Source of the DNA: Pempheris klunzingeri
Lineage: Eukaryota; Chordata; Actinopteri; Acropomatiformes; Pempheridae
Assembly (NCBI RefSeq): GCF_042242105.1
Contig: NC_092024.1
Location: forward strand, 9,697,501-9,761,500
Reading direction: 5' to 3'
DNA: 64,000 nucleotides
The stretch's first letter is position 1. Each line of letters opens with the position of its first letter. Positions 49,908 to 61,692 of the stretch are shown here, piece by piece. The notes under the pieces are model-generated. The model saw nothing but the letters and a program-made list of their open reading frames with translations. It did not search any database and was not told the origin of the DNA. The position numbers were made by a program, and so were the translations under genes.

Positions 49908-52900
49908 GTTGGTGGGCAGGGTGGAGGATCCAGGTTTCCCACAGGGAGAGACACCGCTTCGTTTCCCAAGTTTCCTTCACTCAGCCCTGTGTAGGAGCTT
50001 GGAGACGGGGTCCTGGGGTTTACAGCCGCCCTCTCAATGGTGGTTACCTATTAGTTGAAAAAGAGTAAAAATTAGCCCCATATTGAGGTAAAAGATTTTT
50101 TTCCACTTGTCTGAATATTAACCCTCAGGTCAACATAGTGGAGGAGAGGCAGTGGAATTGAGAAGCTTCTAGTGCTTTATGGCCCAGTTAGTGGAGAATA
50201 TGCCTAAACCACACTTTAGTCCCTCTCACATGTGGAACCTGCAACACTGCAAGGTTCAAATATCTGCGTAAGGCCGTGGTTTTTGGCATTCACAGTGACG
50301 TCTCCCCATATTGGAAAATTCCATTCTGCTCACACATGACACAACCATTTCTGAAAACTAATGATATGAAACAATTCTCACAAGGACTGCCTAAATGAAG
50401 GGGTCTAGTTGAGCGATGAGATGAGTATTTTGTTTCTGTTTGTGTTGCGCATACTGTGGGATGCGAGTTTCTAATTATTATCCTGTTTGCAGATTTGCAT
50501 TTTGGCTAAAACTTGGACAAGGACACGAGGATTTTCAAATTGCTCTGCTCTGAACACAGCATATCTTCAGGTGCTCCGTTGCTTACGACAGTGATGCTGC
50601 TTAATTACTTATTTGAAAAAATATCAGACATTAAATTCACTACATGATACACGTACACTCATGTATATATGATCTGAACCTTGAAGAACCACAGAAGAGA
50701 AAACAGAGAAAAAACACATCATTTCTGGAAAAAAAGCACATCCTCTATTACTTGAAATGTACTTATTTACATAATTTCACAACTAAAATAATCTAGACTG
50801 AATTTCATTTCCTTAAGCATGAGAAACAATCAAATGTGTAATTCATCAGAAACTGCAATGAAGTGTGCTAAAGCCAGTCATTTTCCTCAAAAATCAAAAA
50901 GCCCCTTTACGTGTTTTTTTGTTGAAAAACAAACAAAGTAAATAAATCCAGCAGAGATTTAATTCATATCAGATTAACGAAGACTGTGATGAAGATCTTG
51001 TGATGTGATCGAAAGCACCACACCAGCAACAAAACGGGCTATGAGGTGAGAATTGTTATATGTAATAATGTATAAGATTTATTAACTTTACTTGGCAAAA
51101 ATATTGAACGGCTACTGAAAAAAAAAAAAAATTCTTTAATTTTACTCCACAACTAGGTAAACTCATTCTGCTAATGAAAATCATTTGATATGATCGAAAG
51201 CTCCAGAACAGCTACGAAATGGGCCACAACGTGAAGATTGTTTAGTTAAAACAATATGTAATGTGACGGTGAAGGAACCTCGTTTACTGCAAGGAAGAAT
51301 AGATTTGAATGTTTAAGAGCGAAGAGCGCTGCTGTTTTTATTCACACACGACATGGTGGAAGCGTTACGGAAATGTAGAGAAAAACAACCTGGGCCGCTA
51401 TTCACACATTAAACTGTCACATTAACATATTCATTGTGTGAGTTAAGTGCAGCATAACAACTAAATATGGGTATAAGATCAAGCTGCAGTAATATTCATA
51501 CCTGTTCGAGCACAAGTCAAAATGTGTGATAATAGACTACATAAAACTACAGTGACAGTCATCTGATGAACCAAATGGGGCCGACTTCCATCACAGACTG
51601 CTCGGTTGTTCATCAACGACACACACTAAAAACCTGCAGGCTATCATAACTAAAACGCCTGACCTTTTGATTCATTCAGTACTTCTTCATGACATAAAGA
51701 CAGCGTTGAATGCAGAGTAGAAGCAAAAGAATGATCAATTGCCATGCTTGTTCACACAAATGTCACATACTGCACCAGGCAATCTCTGACCATCGACTAA
51801 AATCAATTTGCCTGCTGCTGCTACGCTAGAGTAAGGCCATCAAAAGAGAGCTCTGTTTGAGTGGCCTCATCCAGCTTACTGGTGGGGACAACAACAGGAA
51901 GTGGATGTGACTATTGACAGACTACGAGTCATATCAGTACAGCCCCAGGCTCGACTACATCTGTCAGTGAATGCGTGATCAACACTCCTTTTACTGCCAT
52001 TCTGCTCACTTCCATCAATGAGCAGAAGTGAGTTTATGAAAGCAAGGTTTATTTTCACTCAGTGTTTTTGTTTATTGCACTGAGGTTGTGGTGCTTGTGT
52101 CGCACAGTCGATGTTGGAAGGATCTTCGAGAGGGATTTGAAAAAGCACACTGAGTGCTATTCAAGCTAGGGATCACACAAACCGTTGGATCCCTTCGGCA
52201 TCTTAGTGTGCACTCTGTGACACAGGCACGCACACATTATATACACATCGGGATACATCACACAAACAAACTTGAGCGCACACACCACAGCCAAAAAAGC
52301 AACACATGCACAAGACCGGCTCTGGAGCCACAACAGAGCGCTGCTGTTTTAATGGGAGCGACCTGTTGCTACTGCGGCCTGTGTGGAAAAGCTGGGCTGC
52401 TGCCAGCGCTGCAGCCAGCAGCCACTGAATGAACCCAGTACCCTGACAGCGGGTCACATGGTCCTCAGGCCTCTGGGCCACCGCCTGCCTGCCTGCCCGC
52501 CCGCCCTGCTGTCAGTGCGGCTTTCAATCATTCATCTTTCTGGCTCCAGCTCCGGGGGCCACCCCATTCGATGCAAATCAGTGTCATGCAGCAAAGATGC
52601 CACACACTGAGCCTGTCACTGGGACACTGAGGACAGTCCCGTGTGTTTATGGCAGGAAGCAGAAAATCAGGTCGACATCACTACACTACTTCCTTTATTG
52701 CAGATCGATAGATACAAGTCTATTTTTGCTCCATTTTGTGCTAGACTTGGGTAAAAAAGGCAGCCCGCAGCAGGTTAACGGTTTCAAAGATAAAACATTA
52801 CACTCAAATATTTTAATTTGATTCAACAAAATGAACATCAGAAATGCTCACCTGTTGATGGAAACAGTTCCTGAACCAACACCTGGTTTATGTTCTAATG

Positions 52901-54950
52901 TCACAATGGGGCCAGTACTAGTGTGAGCTATTAGCCTGTGCCAAGTTCCTCTTTCAAGTTCCCTGAAAACACATCACTAATGATAAGAATATTGTGGGTA
53001 GGTGTAGCTGGATACAAAGCCACAGCTACTGTAACCTTGAAAGCCAAGCAGACTCACTGCTTTAATCCTGTGTTGGAGCACAACCTCTTTATGACTCATG
53101 TTAATGTATTCATTTTCATGCTGTTCAGACAAGCCGTGAACTATATTAACAGGGTAGATCACATAGCTGGTTTTATTTGAATAAATACCACTCATAATAT
53201 TCCTTTAAAAAAGGACCAAGGTAACACAGAGAATAACATCTCAAAGAACTGGTCCCTTTAGTTTGATGCAAATCAAATGACCTGGCTGTTAATGTGAGCG
53301 ACTTGTAAACAAGATGAATGAAGAAAAAAGAAGAAAGTATTTTAGGCTGTGTTCTCAGTTTCGTACCAAACTGAGAAGAGTATTATCATGTGACGCTGAC
53401 GGTGGGCTACCATCACCAGAAGTCCTGTGGCGGGCACAATAAGTCTGCCTGTGTACAGGGACAACAATTTCAAACAACATTCCTCAAATTCAGCGTGCAA
53501 CTGGTGGCACATTTGCGTCAGTGGGGCTGTGAAGGGATTGGGTGGGAGGTTACTGGTATTTTCTAAATAGAGCCAAGCAGTCACTGGCTGCATCATTACG
53601 CCAGCTTGTTGCGTCTTCACTGGGTCACATGCCAAGTCTCCCTGCGTACACATACACTTGACAGACGTAGTCTCATGAACGATAAACACATTTTGAATCC
53701 ACAGGCGTTATGAGTACAGCATGCCCGGGGACAATGTTCTCTTTCCAGACAGCACACGCGTGCTTGCGTGCGTCCACCCCTGGGAGACTGAGACAGACAG
53801 GTAGTAACATCATCACAGCCAGCTCTATCTCAAGTTGGACATTTAAGCTTTGCATCCTGCATAAAATTAAACCTGTGCAGCTGACGAACCCTTTCATTGC
53901 GACTCCCACCACGTCAGCTTCACATCACAGACTCTTCAAAAATAAACCTGCCTAAGTTCCTGTAGTTAAGTTATGACTTTGGAGAGAAATGCATGTCTGT
54001 CATCAGTGTAGGTGGGATGATAACAGTGAGGACAGTATCACCAAAACAGTTCCCATATGCATTTAGCAACTGCACTGATTACAAGGGAGGGAAATACGAA
54101 TATAACTCCATTATACCTTTTCATTATCACTTCCCTGGTGTCCAAACTTTGGCCCTGAAGCTCCCTGGGCCCTGTTTTGAGAAGTTACAACAAAGATGCA
54201 CTAGTTTGTGTCACTGAATGTGGTGCTACAAGAGAACAGCAACAAGCTAGCAAAGCTAACTAAACGCAAAATGACTGTCTGGCAATAAATTCCTCAGTCA
54301 AACAAGTAAACAAAGGCAGTGGTAGTTCATAACAATGAATGAGCTGCTCTCTTGTTGAGCTCATTTGTTTTCATTCGCGTGCAGGGCCATAAAGTACAAG
54401 CAAAAACAACTTTCTAGTGGAGGTGACCCGTTTAAAGTAACATGACTGCAGATATTATGGCCTGAGGGCTGTCTCAAAAGTGGTCATTGTCAAAAATGAA
54501 TGGTTAACATCTGAAGAGAGACTCACTGTTGTCTGTGGAAAAACAACAGCGCGGTGTAGCCAACGACAGGACGTTTATAAGCTCTTGTCTTTACTGCTAA
54601 ATAACTTCTACGGCGAAGTGAAGTCAGGAAAGTACCTCATTTCAGGTTTGCATTTAGCGATAGAGAGGATATGGGGCCTAGCAGGGCAGCTTGGGTGAGA
54701 ATAACCGCATCCCATGTAAGTACAATGGGGACCTACCCTGTCTAGCTGACGACCTCTTGTAGTTAACCATGCGAAGGAAACGCGGACATTTACCTGGACA
54801 GGAATTCAACAGTGTGTCCGTCTCATTATAGTGAGCAGTTTCGGCGGGATATTAAGTTGATAAGTCCTTGAACAATCTGGACAAAGTGCTCTCATTTACT
54901 CCGTTTCTTGCCTTTCTTCCACTACACCTCCCAAACGCGCTGTCTGCAGT
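49908..54950 (-). other. akt1: akt1 5' UTR: non-coding exon 1, intron 1 and the UTR part of exon 2
   Basis: Exon 2 probably starts at 50047 (pyrimidine tract then AACTAATAG) and carries about 140 nt of UTR with no upstream ATG before CCAACATGA. A donor CTGTCCAG|GTAAAT at 54794/54793 is the best candidate for the end of a non-coding exon 1 (about 54794-54950). Intron 1 (about 4.7 kb) holds a degenerate direct repeat at 50985-51262 and otherwise nothing recognisable. The first exon is inferred, not proven. Confidence 0.45.
50985..51262 (+). repeat. Imperfect direct repeat, two copies about 185 bp apart
   Basis: Copy 1 (about 50985-51070) and copy 2 (about 51168-51262) share TGATCGAAAGC, CAGC, AAA and GTGA..ATTGTT in the same order. 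By eye about 70-75% of bases match. It may be an old tandem duplication or two pieces of one repeat family. Confidence 0.6.
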
Positions 54951-55384
54951 GCCTCTGTGGCAGCCTGCTCTCCCGGGTCCTAGCGCCGACCCCGTTTATG
55001 AGCCCGTAAGCGGGCCCTCGGTCGTCCCATTGAAAAAAAACCCTGCAGTGTTGCTACAGGGGCTTACGAGGGGCTGCATGGCCCCGGTGAACCCTGCTAT
55101 GTTTTATCTGTGCCGTGGTTTCCAAAATGTGGTCCAGGGACCTACAGAGGGTCCTGTGAGGTGTCCAGGAGATGCTCAGTACAATGAGGAATATCTCTGA
55201 GTTTCTCTTCCTGGAAAAATCAAGTATGATGTAGCCTACAGGATGGATTTGTTTGATTTTATTTTATTCTATTTCATTTCATTTTATTACAGTTGTTCAA
55301 TTGTGATTTAATTTGTCTACTTTGCCACCTGCTATACAATGAGTAACCAAATTATTATTTTTTTTAATTATTATTATTTTATTA

Positions 55385-55500
55385 TTATTGTTTTCATGAA
55401 CAATCAATCTGCAGGTTACTTGTTTGGTCTGTAAAATGTCAGAGAATAGTGAAAAATGCTCATTACAATTTCTCAGGGTCCAAGTTGACATAGGCTGTTT
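55385..55500 (-). mobile_element. Partial copy of the same fish MITE family as at 18455
   Basis: TTTGGTCTGTAAAATGTCAG, then AGTGAAAAATGCTCATTACA and TTTCTCAGGGTCCAAG, follow the internal part of the common fish element in reverse orientation. The terminal part is missing. Confidence 0.65.
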
Positions 55501-57256
55501 CTATTGGTTGTTCTGTTCCGCAAATAAACCTTCAGTTTGAGTAGTCAGTTATATGACTTATCATTTCTGCTCTAGGTTGTAGACAGTTAATACCTCTTAA
55601 AAATATAGCAGAATAGTGTCAAAAGTCATATAATCATGTAAAATGTCATTTAATAAGTTTATACAGTTACTAAAATGCCAAACTTAGATATTCTGTTGAA
55701 AAAATATATATTAACTCACCAATGTAGAAAGACAGATTTCCAAAAACCTGAAAAATAAAGAAGTGTGTAGTTTGATGCAGCTGTGCAGACTGCGAGATAT
55801 AATGTGTTCTCTGCCTTCAGAGATTTATATGTGTAAAAAAGAGTTCAACTTTACATTCAAGCGACTCACCACTTATTGTTTCTTAAGAGAAAAGTCAACA
55901 AAAACAACAAGATTAATAGCTTAAAAATCAAATTCTAAGCTAATACCCTTTGGACTAATGCCCAAGGCTAAAAAGATGATTCTGCTGTAAACTCAGATTT
56001 AAAGAAGGAGGCCGTCCACACGGCCTGGTGCAAACAATAGAGCAACACTTACACTGCTGCTCTCACAGCTCTTGGCTTTGGTGCTTACATTTCAGACATG
56101 TAGTGCTGTACACTCTCTAGTAAAATTATATCCAAATCAGTTTGAAAAAATAACAGGTAACCATTGTGAGCAGTGCAGAGATGGCTGTCGCTTGTCAGCT
56201 CTCAAGCTGCAGGCCTCTGGTCATTGATTTATGGCTTATTTTTGGAGACACCTGATTGGAGAACATCTAAAAAAAGACATTCTTTCGCTAACCGAGTTGC
56301 TGTGAGGTGGAAAGGACCATTGACATTTCTAATAAAAGGCACGTTTTAACCTCTGTTGTCTCTTTTTTGGCACTTAAAGCGCAGCAGTTTTACCCTGGAG
56401 TTTTCAGTAGCATCGCATGATCTTCATCAGTGGATGGAGTGAAATCATAACAAATACTTTTAGCCTCCCTACTAACAGATCCATCTCCGTGATAAATGAG
56501 CAAACTTCATCCACTGACTGTGTGATGCGGTTGAAACTAAAAAAAACACAGTGAGGTTACCTCAGATTTTAACCCTTCTTGTTATACCAGAGCATTTTTA
56601 GATAAACACTTATTTACAGCCACAAAGAGCGACCTGCTGGAGAGTTAGGAGTTAAACCGGTTTAGGACAGGCACAGACAGGCCAGCTCAGTCAGACTTAG
56701 TCAGGGATCCTCAGTATCAAATGAAACCCACAGATGACTTGGTCTACTTGGCCAGATGTGCCTAAAATATTCTTATATGCAAATCCTTCACGTTAGATGT
56801 TTAGAAAACCTCTCTCTCGTTAACATTTCTATAATATTCCCACAACATTGCCCTACATGCAGATATATTTGTGATGCTTTTACAGTTTACTTGCCAGAGA
56901 AGATACATCAAATATCTTTTTAATCTGCAAGCACAACATAGTGTTCCTTATCAGCTTTGGTGCCAGTGTATGATATAAAAATGCAAGATAATGATTATGA
57001 AAAGTTGCACAATAACTGAAAAATAATGTCACAAGAACAGGATGGCAGGGACGGCTGCCAGTGCTCCCTCTGCGATGAAAAACCTACTGGCCTCTGCTCT
57101 CCGTCTCTCAGCCTCCTCTGTTGTCATTTCCCCTCTTTGTCACTTACACTGTTTTTCTCACTGCTACCATGTGTCAGCCTTGCCAAGCTGTTCCTGTCAT
57201 ACAAACAGAGCTGAGTGAGGGTATCCCATATTTTCTGCTGTTGTTTTTCTGTGGTC

Positions 57257-57284
57257 TCCTCCTCCTCCTCCTCCTCCTCCTCCT
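57257..57284 (+). repeat. (TCC)n trinucleotide repeat
   Basis: Nine consecutive TCC/CCT units upstream of zbtb42. Confidence 0.95.
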
Positions 57285-58745
57285 CTAGCTGTCTTTGGTC
57301 CAATGATGGAAATGTACACCTTGTTGTTTTGCAGGTTCAAAGCAAAAGTAAAAAGTAACGAGATCAAAGAGTCAAAGTGGGTTAATAATGTCTTTCCTGT
57401 CAAGGCCTCATCTGATCTCTTTTCTTGTTAGAATTTAATGGGCTGTTGAAGGAGAATAGATAACATGCGCTATAGGCAGGAGGGCCGTAACAGGGAGGAA
57501 GTGGGGGTACGGACAGTTTGCAGTTTGTTGATGAGTTGGTTCTTTCTTTATGGCCCCAAAGCTGTACAACTTATTCCACCTTCTGTCCGTTTAGACCCTC
57601 AATTCAGGTAAGAAAAAACTCCAATGCAAAAACTAATGGGAGGAGAAAAGATTTTAAACAGGAGAAACAGAAGGGGGTCACTTAAATATAACCATAGATA
57701 AGTACAAAAATGACCAATGAGTAGTGTTACTTTCTATTTTTTAAGTCCAACAGTTTAAATCTGTTGCACAAACAGCAGTGCAACAGCAGTATGAGTACAC
57801 AACAGTTCAGAACAAGACAAGAGCAAGAAACACGTTACAAACCAGGGACAAATATAAAGAAATATTTATCATATTTCACTGTTGTAATAAATCAACAATC
57901 TATCTTTTTGAAGATTGAACCCACTTTAACCTCAAGCTGTGCAGCACAAAAAATGTTCAGTGTCACCAAACTTTATTTCAGATTTGTTTGAAGAACCAAC
58001 GTTTTCCTCAGACCTCACAAACATTAGGCTGAATTTTGTGGAAATGTGCGTGAAGTCATGCATACACCATCATGACGTGATTTCCATTTCATGGAACGGT
58101 GAAACCGTAAAAAAAAAAAAATACAGTGTGTTGGGTTAAAATGTTTCTGGAGAAATAAGATCTGGAACGAGTCGGTGCACAATGAATATTATGGCTTTTC
58201 CAACATAAAAGCTACTTAAGGGAAGAAAGAAAATATATCTACATTGATTTTAATCCACAAGGATGGATTTCACACATCTTTCACACAGCTCAAGCCCACC
58301 TCCATGGTGAGACTTTGGTCCAGTGGGGAGAGTGATGTGGTCGGCTGTGGCTGGATGGATGGCTGGTTGGCCGGTCAGGCTACACTGGAATGCGGGATCT
58401 TTTGTTTGTCTGAGAGAGGAGTGGGTCAGGGGGAGAATGCCATTGATGATTGCAGAGAGGAAGAAAGAACCTCCAGGAAGTGTTCTCTCTCTCTCCCCGC
58501 TCCCCCACTCTCCCGCTCCCATTCTCTCTCCCTCTCTCTGTCTCTGTCTTTCTCTGTGTGTGAGAACCTTCACCGTGCCGAGCCTCTCTCTCTGAGGCCA
58601 CGGTCCCCAGGCACAACCACTGCTTTGTCTTGCCCTGTGAACACACACCCCTCCTCTACTGGGCGCCTACGTTTGCCAGGGCCAGGGAAACACAGGGCCA
58701 CTGCTCCTATTCTTATCCACATCGCTGCTCCTGCATGCATGGATG

Positions 58746-58779
58746 GTGTGTGTGTATGTGTGTGTGTGTGTGTGTGTGT
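58746..58779 (+). repeat. (GT)n microsatellite
   Basis: GT dinucleotide repeat with a single A interruption. Confidence 0.95.
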
Positions 58780-59221
58780 CAGTGCTGAATGGTAAATTGT
58801 TTTTCATGTGGCACACACATCTGATGCTTCAGGATAAACATTTGGGCTAATTTACTGGTGTTTTCTCAAAAGTAAGAAGTCGCTCGTCATTTCTTCCTCA
58901 ACGCCGATTAGACCAAACACAGAGCGTTTTTCTTTAGCGTGCATGACACATCCTCGCTTATGATCATCTGGACATGACCAGAGTGCAGATATCCTGCCTC
59001 TGCAACAGTAACAGCCAAACTAAAAATGGAATAAAGCAGTAAGTGGATAAGAATCTAGCCGGTGGCCCCTTCAGACCAGTGGCTGCCGCCTCCCGTCACA
59101 TTGCTCATTCCCCTCTGTGTCAGGAGGCTGTGAGGAGCTGCAAATGGCCCTTTCAAAACACACGGCAGCTGGAACACAGGGCAAAGGTGACTGAAGCAGT
59201 TGGGGGAGCACAGGGAGGAAC

Positions 59222-59244
59222 GGGGGGGGGGGGGGGGGGGGGGG
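59222..59244 (+). repeat. G23 homopolymer
   Basis: Twenty-three consecutive G. The length may be unreliable because such runs are prone to sequencing error. Confidence 0.9.
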
Positions 59245-59989
59245 CACGAGATGAGCAGCTGCAACCTCGAGCTCCTGTTTCTCCACCATGCCACCATCTC
59301 TAGCTTTAACAATTACAGAGCTGGAGACTGAAGACTGCTTTATTTTTTTTTTGTAATAGTGCCTGATAGTTGATAGACTTCTTTCAAACTTGGTCCACAT
59401 AAGTCAGCGCCATTCCTGTCTTGAGACAATTTCAGGTTAAATAAATCACAGCCAGGAGCTGGTGTGGTCTGGGAAAACAAAGGCACTGGGTGGTGTGGTG
59501 CCAGGGAATTCCACAACCCAAAGCAGGATTAGAGAGAGCAGCCCTTAAACGTTCCCAATAGTCCACTGACCCTCCAAGTGACAAAGCAAGAATTATAATT
59601 ATTTGTGCCCATTTGGATACTTTCACAGATACCAATTCTCTGTGAACCAAAAAAAAAAAGTGATTCTTTCATCTATAGCAGATGTTGAGAAAAACACTAA
59701 ACACAGGCAACGTTCCTCGAAGCTTGAAAATTAAATTTACACCCTGAATTTGAACTGTTTGAATCTCATTATCTTCAAACAGGTCAGTGTGGGAAAGGAA
59801 AGCTCAAACAGTGCGCTTCTCTTTCACCAAATAACACATTTAAACTTGCAACTTTAATGATTAGACTGTCTACTTGAAGGCATATCTTACAAATGCTTTT
59901 TATTTGCCTAAACTCTGTCTTGTCGGACAACCCACCATTGCTCTACTTGCCCTTCCCTGCTACAGCACCAAGCACACTGAACCACCCAG

Positions 59990-60318
59990 CCCCCCTCCCC
60001 CCCTCCCCCCCTCCTCCCCCGTCCATGGGACAGGTGTTTTAATAAGACAGCCAATTGATGTTCCTATAGTGTACTCTGCTACTTGCTGCCGCTGTGTGAA
60101 TTCACGGAGTAGTACAGAACTTATTGTGGCCGCGCGATATCGCGAGACTTGTGCCATTATCAACCTGCTTGACACACAGCAGCGCTGAGTGCAGCCTGCC
60201 TTGCCAGGGTCGGACTGAAGCTCAAGAAACGACAAGGAGAAGCGAACATCTGGCCGCACATCATGAAAGGACATCGGCGCTTATAGGAACGAGCACGACG
60301 GACCGGGCGGAAATAAAT
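59990..60318 (+). promoter_or_regulatory. zbtb42: zbtb42 promoter and non-coding exon 1
   Basis: A C-rich tract (59990-60020) is followed by a CG-rich segment with TCGCGAGA at 60140-60147, a core-promoter-type element found in vertebrate housekeeping promoters. The donor AAAT|GTGAGT at 60318/60319 ends a likely non-coding exon starting around 60170. Its partner acceptor TTTTTCATCAG is at 61635. The main reading frame has a stop in exon 1 and no ATG after it, so exon 1 does not extend the protein. Confidence 0.6.
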
Positions 60319-61065
60319 GTGAGTAGGGTGTTTTTGTGCTTTGAAACGGAGAAAGCGAAAGTTAAAGAGTGTCCCCTCGCCGCTTCGTTCAGCGCAGTTG
60401 GCTTTGCTGTGAGTTCCTCTGCTGTTTAAAAGGCTCCCAGCAATGCGTTTCCCAACACGGACATGGAGCTCGGTTTACTGCGCCCTTGGCTCTCCTGTCT
60501 CCGTCTCACACTTTTTTCCTTTTTTTTAAATAAACACAACGAGTGCGCGCACAATTACACTCGTGCGCATTGCTCTCTGGAGCATCAAACTTTAATATTC
60601 ATTTTACTTTCCTGCCTCCGTGCTCCGTTTTGAATGAAGCCATTTAAACTGATATTTCACAGTTGTGCGCGTGTTAACGTTGCTGATGAGTGCGTAAAAG
60701 AGGGGACGTTTTTTTTTTTTATTCTCATCCGCGGTCGTCGGCTGCAGTTTTCTTGAGTGACAAATCACCCAATTAAAGGAGTTGGAAATGCAGTGTGATC
60801 TTGTGACGCTTATAAATCTACTCTTTGCTTTTTTTTTTTTTTTTTGAAACAAGTTGCGTGTCTTGTTTGGACTGCGTGGCCAGCCCAGAGTTAACATATG
60901 GCATAAAGGGGAGCACAGCTGGAGGTAGCGTTTCCACTGCGGTGATGTCAGAGCAGCTGACTCCACAGCTTGCAGTGTAATTAGCAAACAGAGCACCAGT
61001 TTACTCACTCTGCTCTGCTCTTATTTTTTCACGTTAGCCTCCTTCCCCCCCCCTTCCTCCTCCCC

Positions 61066-61092
61066 ACCACCACCACCACCACCACCACCACC
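61066..61092 (+). repeat. (ACC)n trinucleotide repeat
   Basis: Nine ACC units within zbtb42 intron 1, following a C-rich stretch. Confidence 0.95.
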
Positions 61093-61638
61093 CCGATGGA
61101 CGGCTGCTGCCATCCCCAGTCCCCCCTCGCCTGTTCTGGGATCGCCGCTGCTGTCGCGTGCGTTTGGAAACGCGCCGGTGCGTCACTTTCCGTAAAATTT
61201 CGGAAGCTCGAGAAGTAAGCTGACCGCTACAAACCGGAATACTTTGGATCGTTTGGAGAGTGGATCCGTTTACACCGTGATACATGGGTGGGTGAGCGCA
61301 GCGTAGCGTATCCTGCACCACTGGGAAGAATGCAGGATTTATGTTCTCAAGTTGGATAAAGTTATTGATGTTGACCTTTTAGGTGCAATTAAAATCTCTC
61401 TGGGTAAAGTTTTGGAATTGGGATTTATTTTATTGACTGGTATTCTAAAACGTGCAGGTGTAAGATTTCTGTGTTTGCTCATACTTTCAGATAATTTGCT
61501 TTAAGTTATTCCTCACATTCTCTCTGCTTTTTGGTGACTTGGTGCTCTGCCTCTAATGTGCGACGGCAGCTCCTCTGCCCTCTAAATGGCTTCATTTCAT
61601 TTATCCAGTATCCTGTTTTTCCTGTTTTTCATCAGGTT

Positions 61639-61692
61639 ATGAAGGAAGAATGGAGTTCCCAGACCATAGCCGCCAGTTGCTGCAGTGTCTGA
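61639..61692 (+). promoter_or_regulatory. Upstream ORF overlapping the zbtb42 start codon
   Basis: Exon 2 begins GTTATGAAGG. This ATG (61639) opens a 17-codon ORF in another frame that runs past the main ATG at 61650 and stops at 61690-61692. Confidence 0.6.

Larger units (their letters stand above)
54951..59980. other. Intergenic region between the divergent akt1 and zbtb42 genes
   Basis: About 5 kb with AT-rich sequence, one MITE fragment (55385-55500), a TCC repeat, a GT repeat and a long G run. ORFs here (for example 58244-58795) read through CT and GT low-complexity stretches and show no protein family. I see no supported gene. Confidence 0.7.

Noticed and set aside
58244..58795. 183-aa plus-strand ORF upstream of zbtb42
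   Set aside because: It reads through CT-rich and GT-repeat DNA; no domain, no splice support, and it has an open antisense ORF too.
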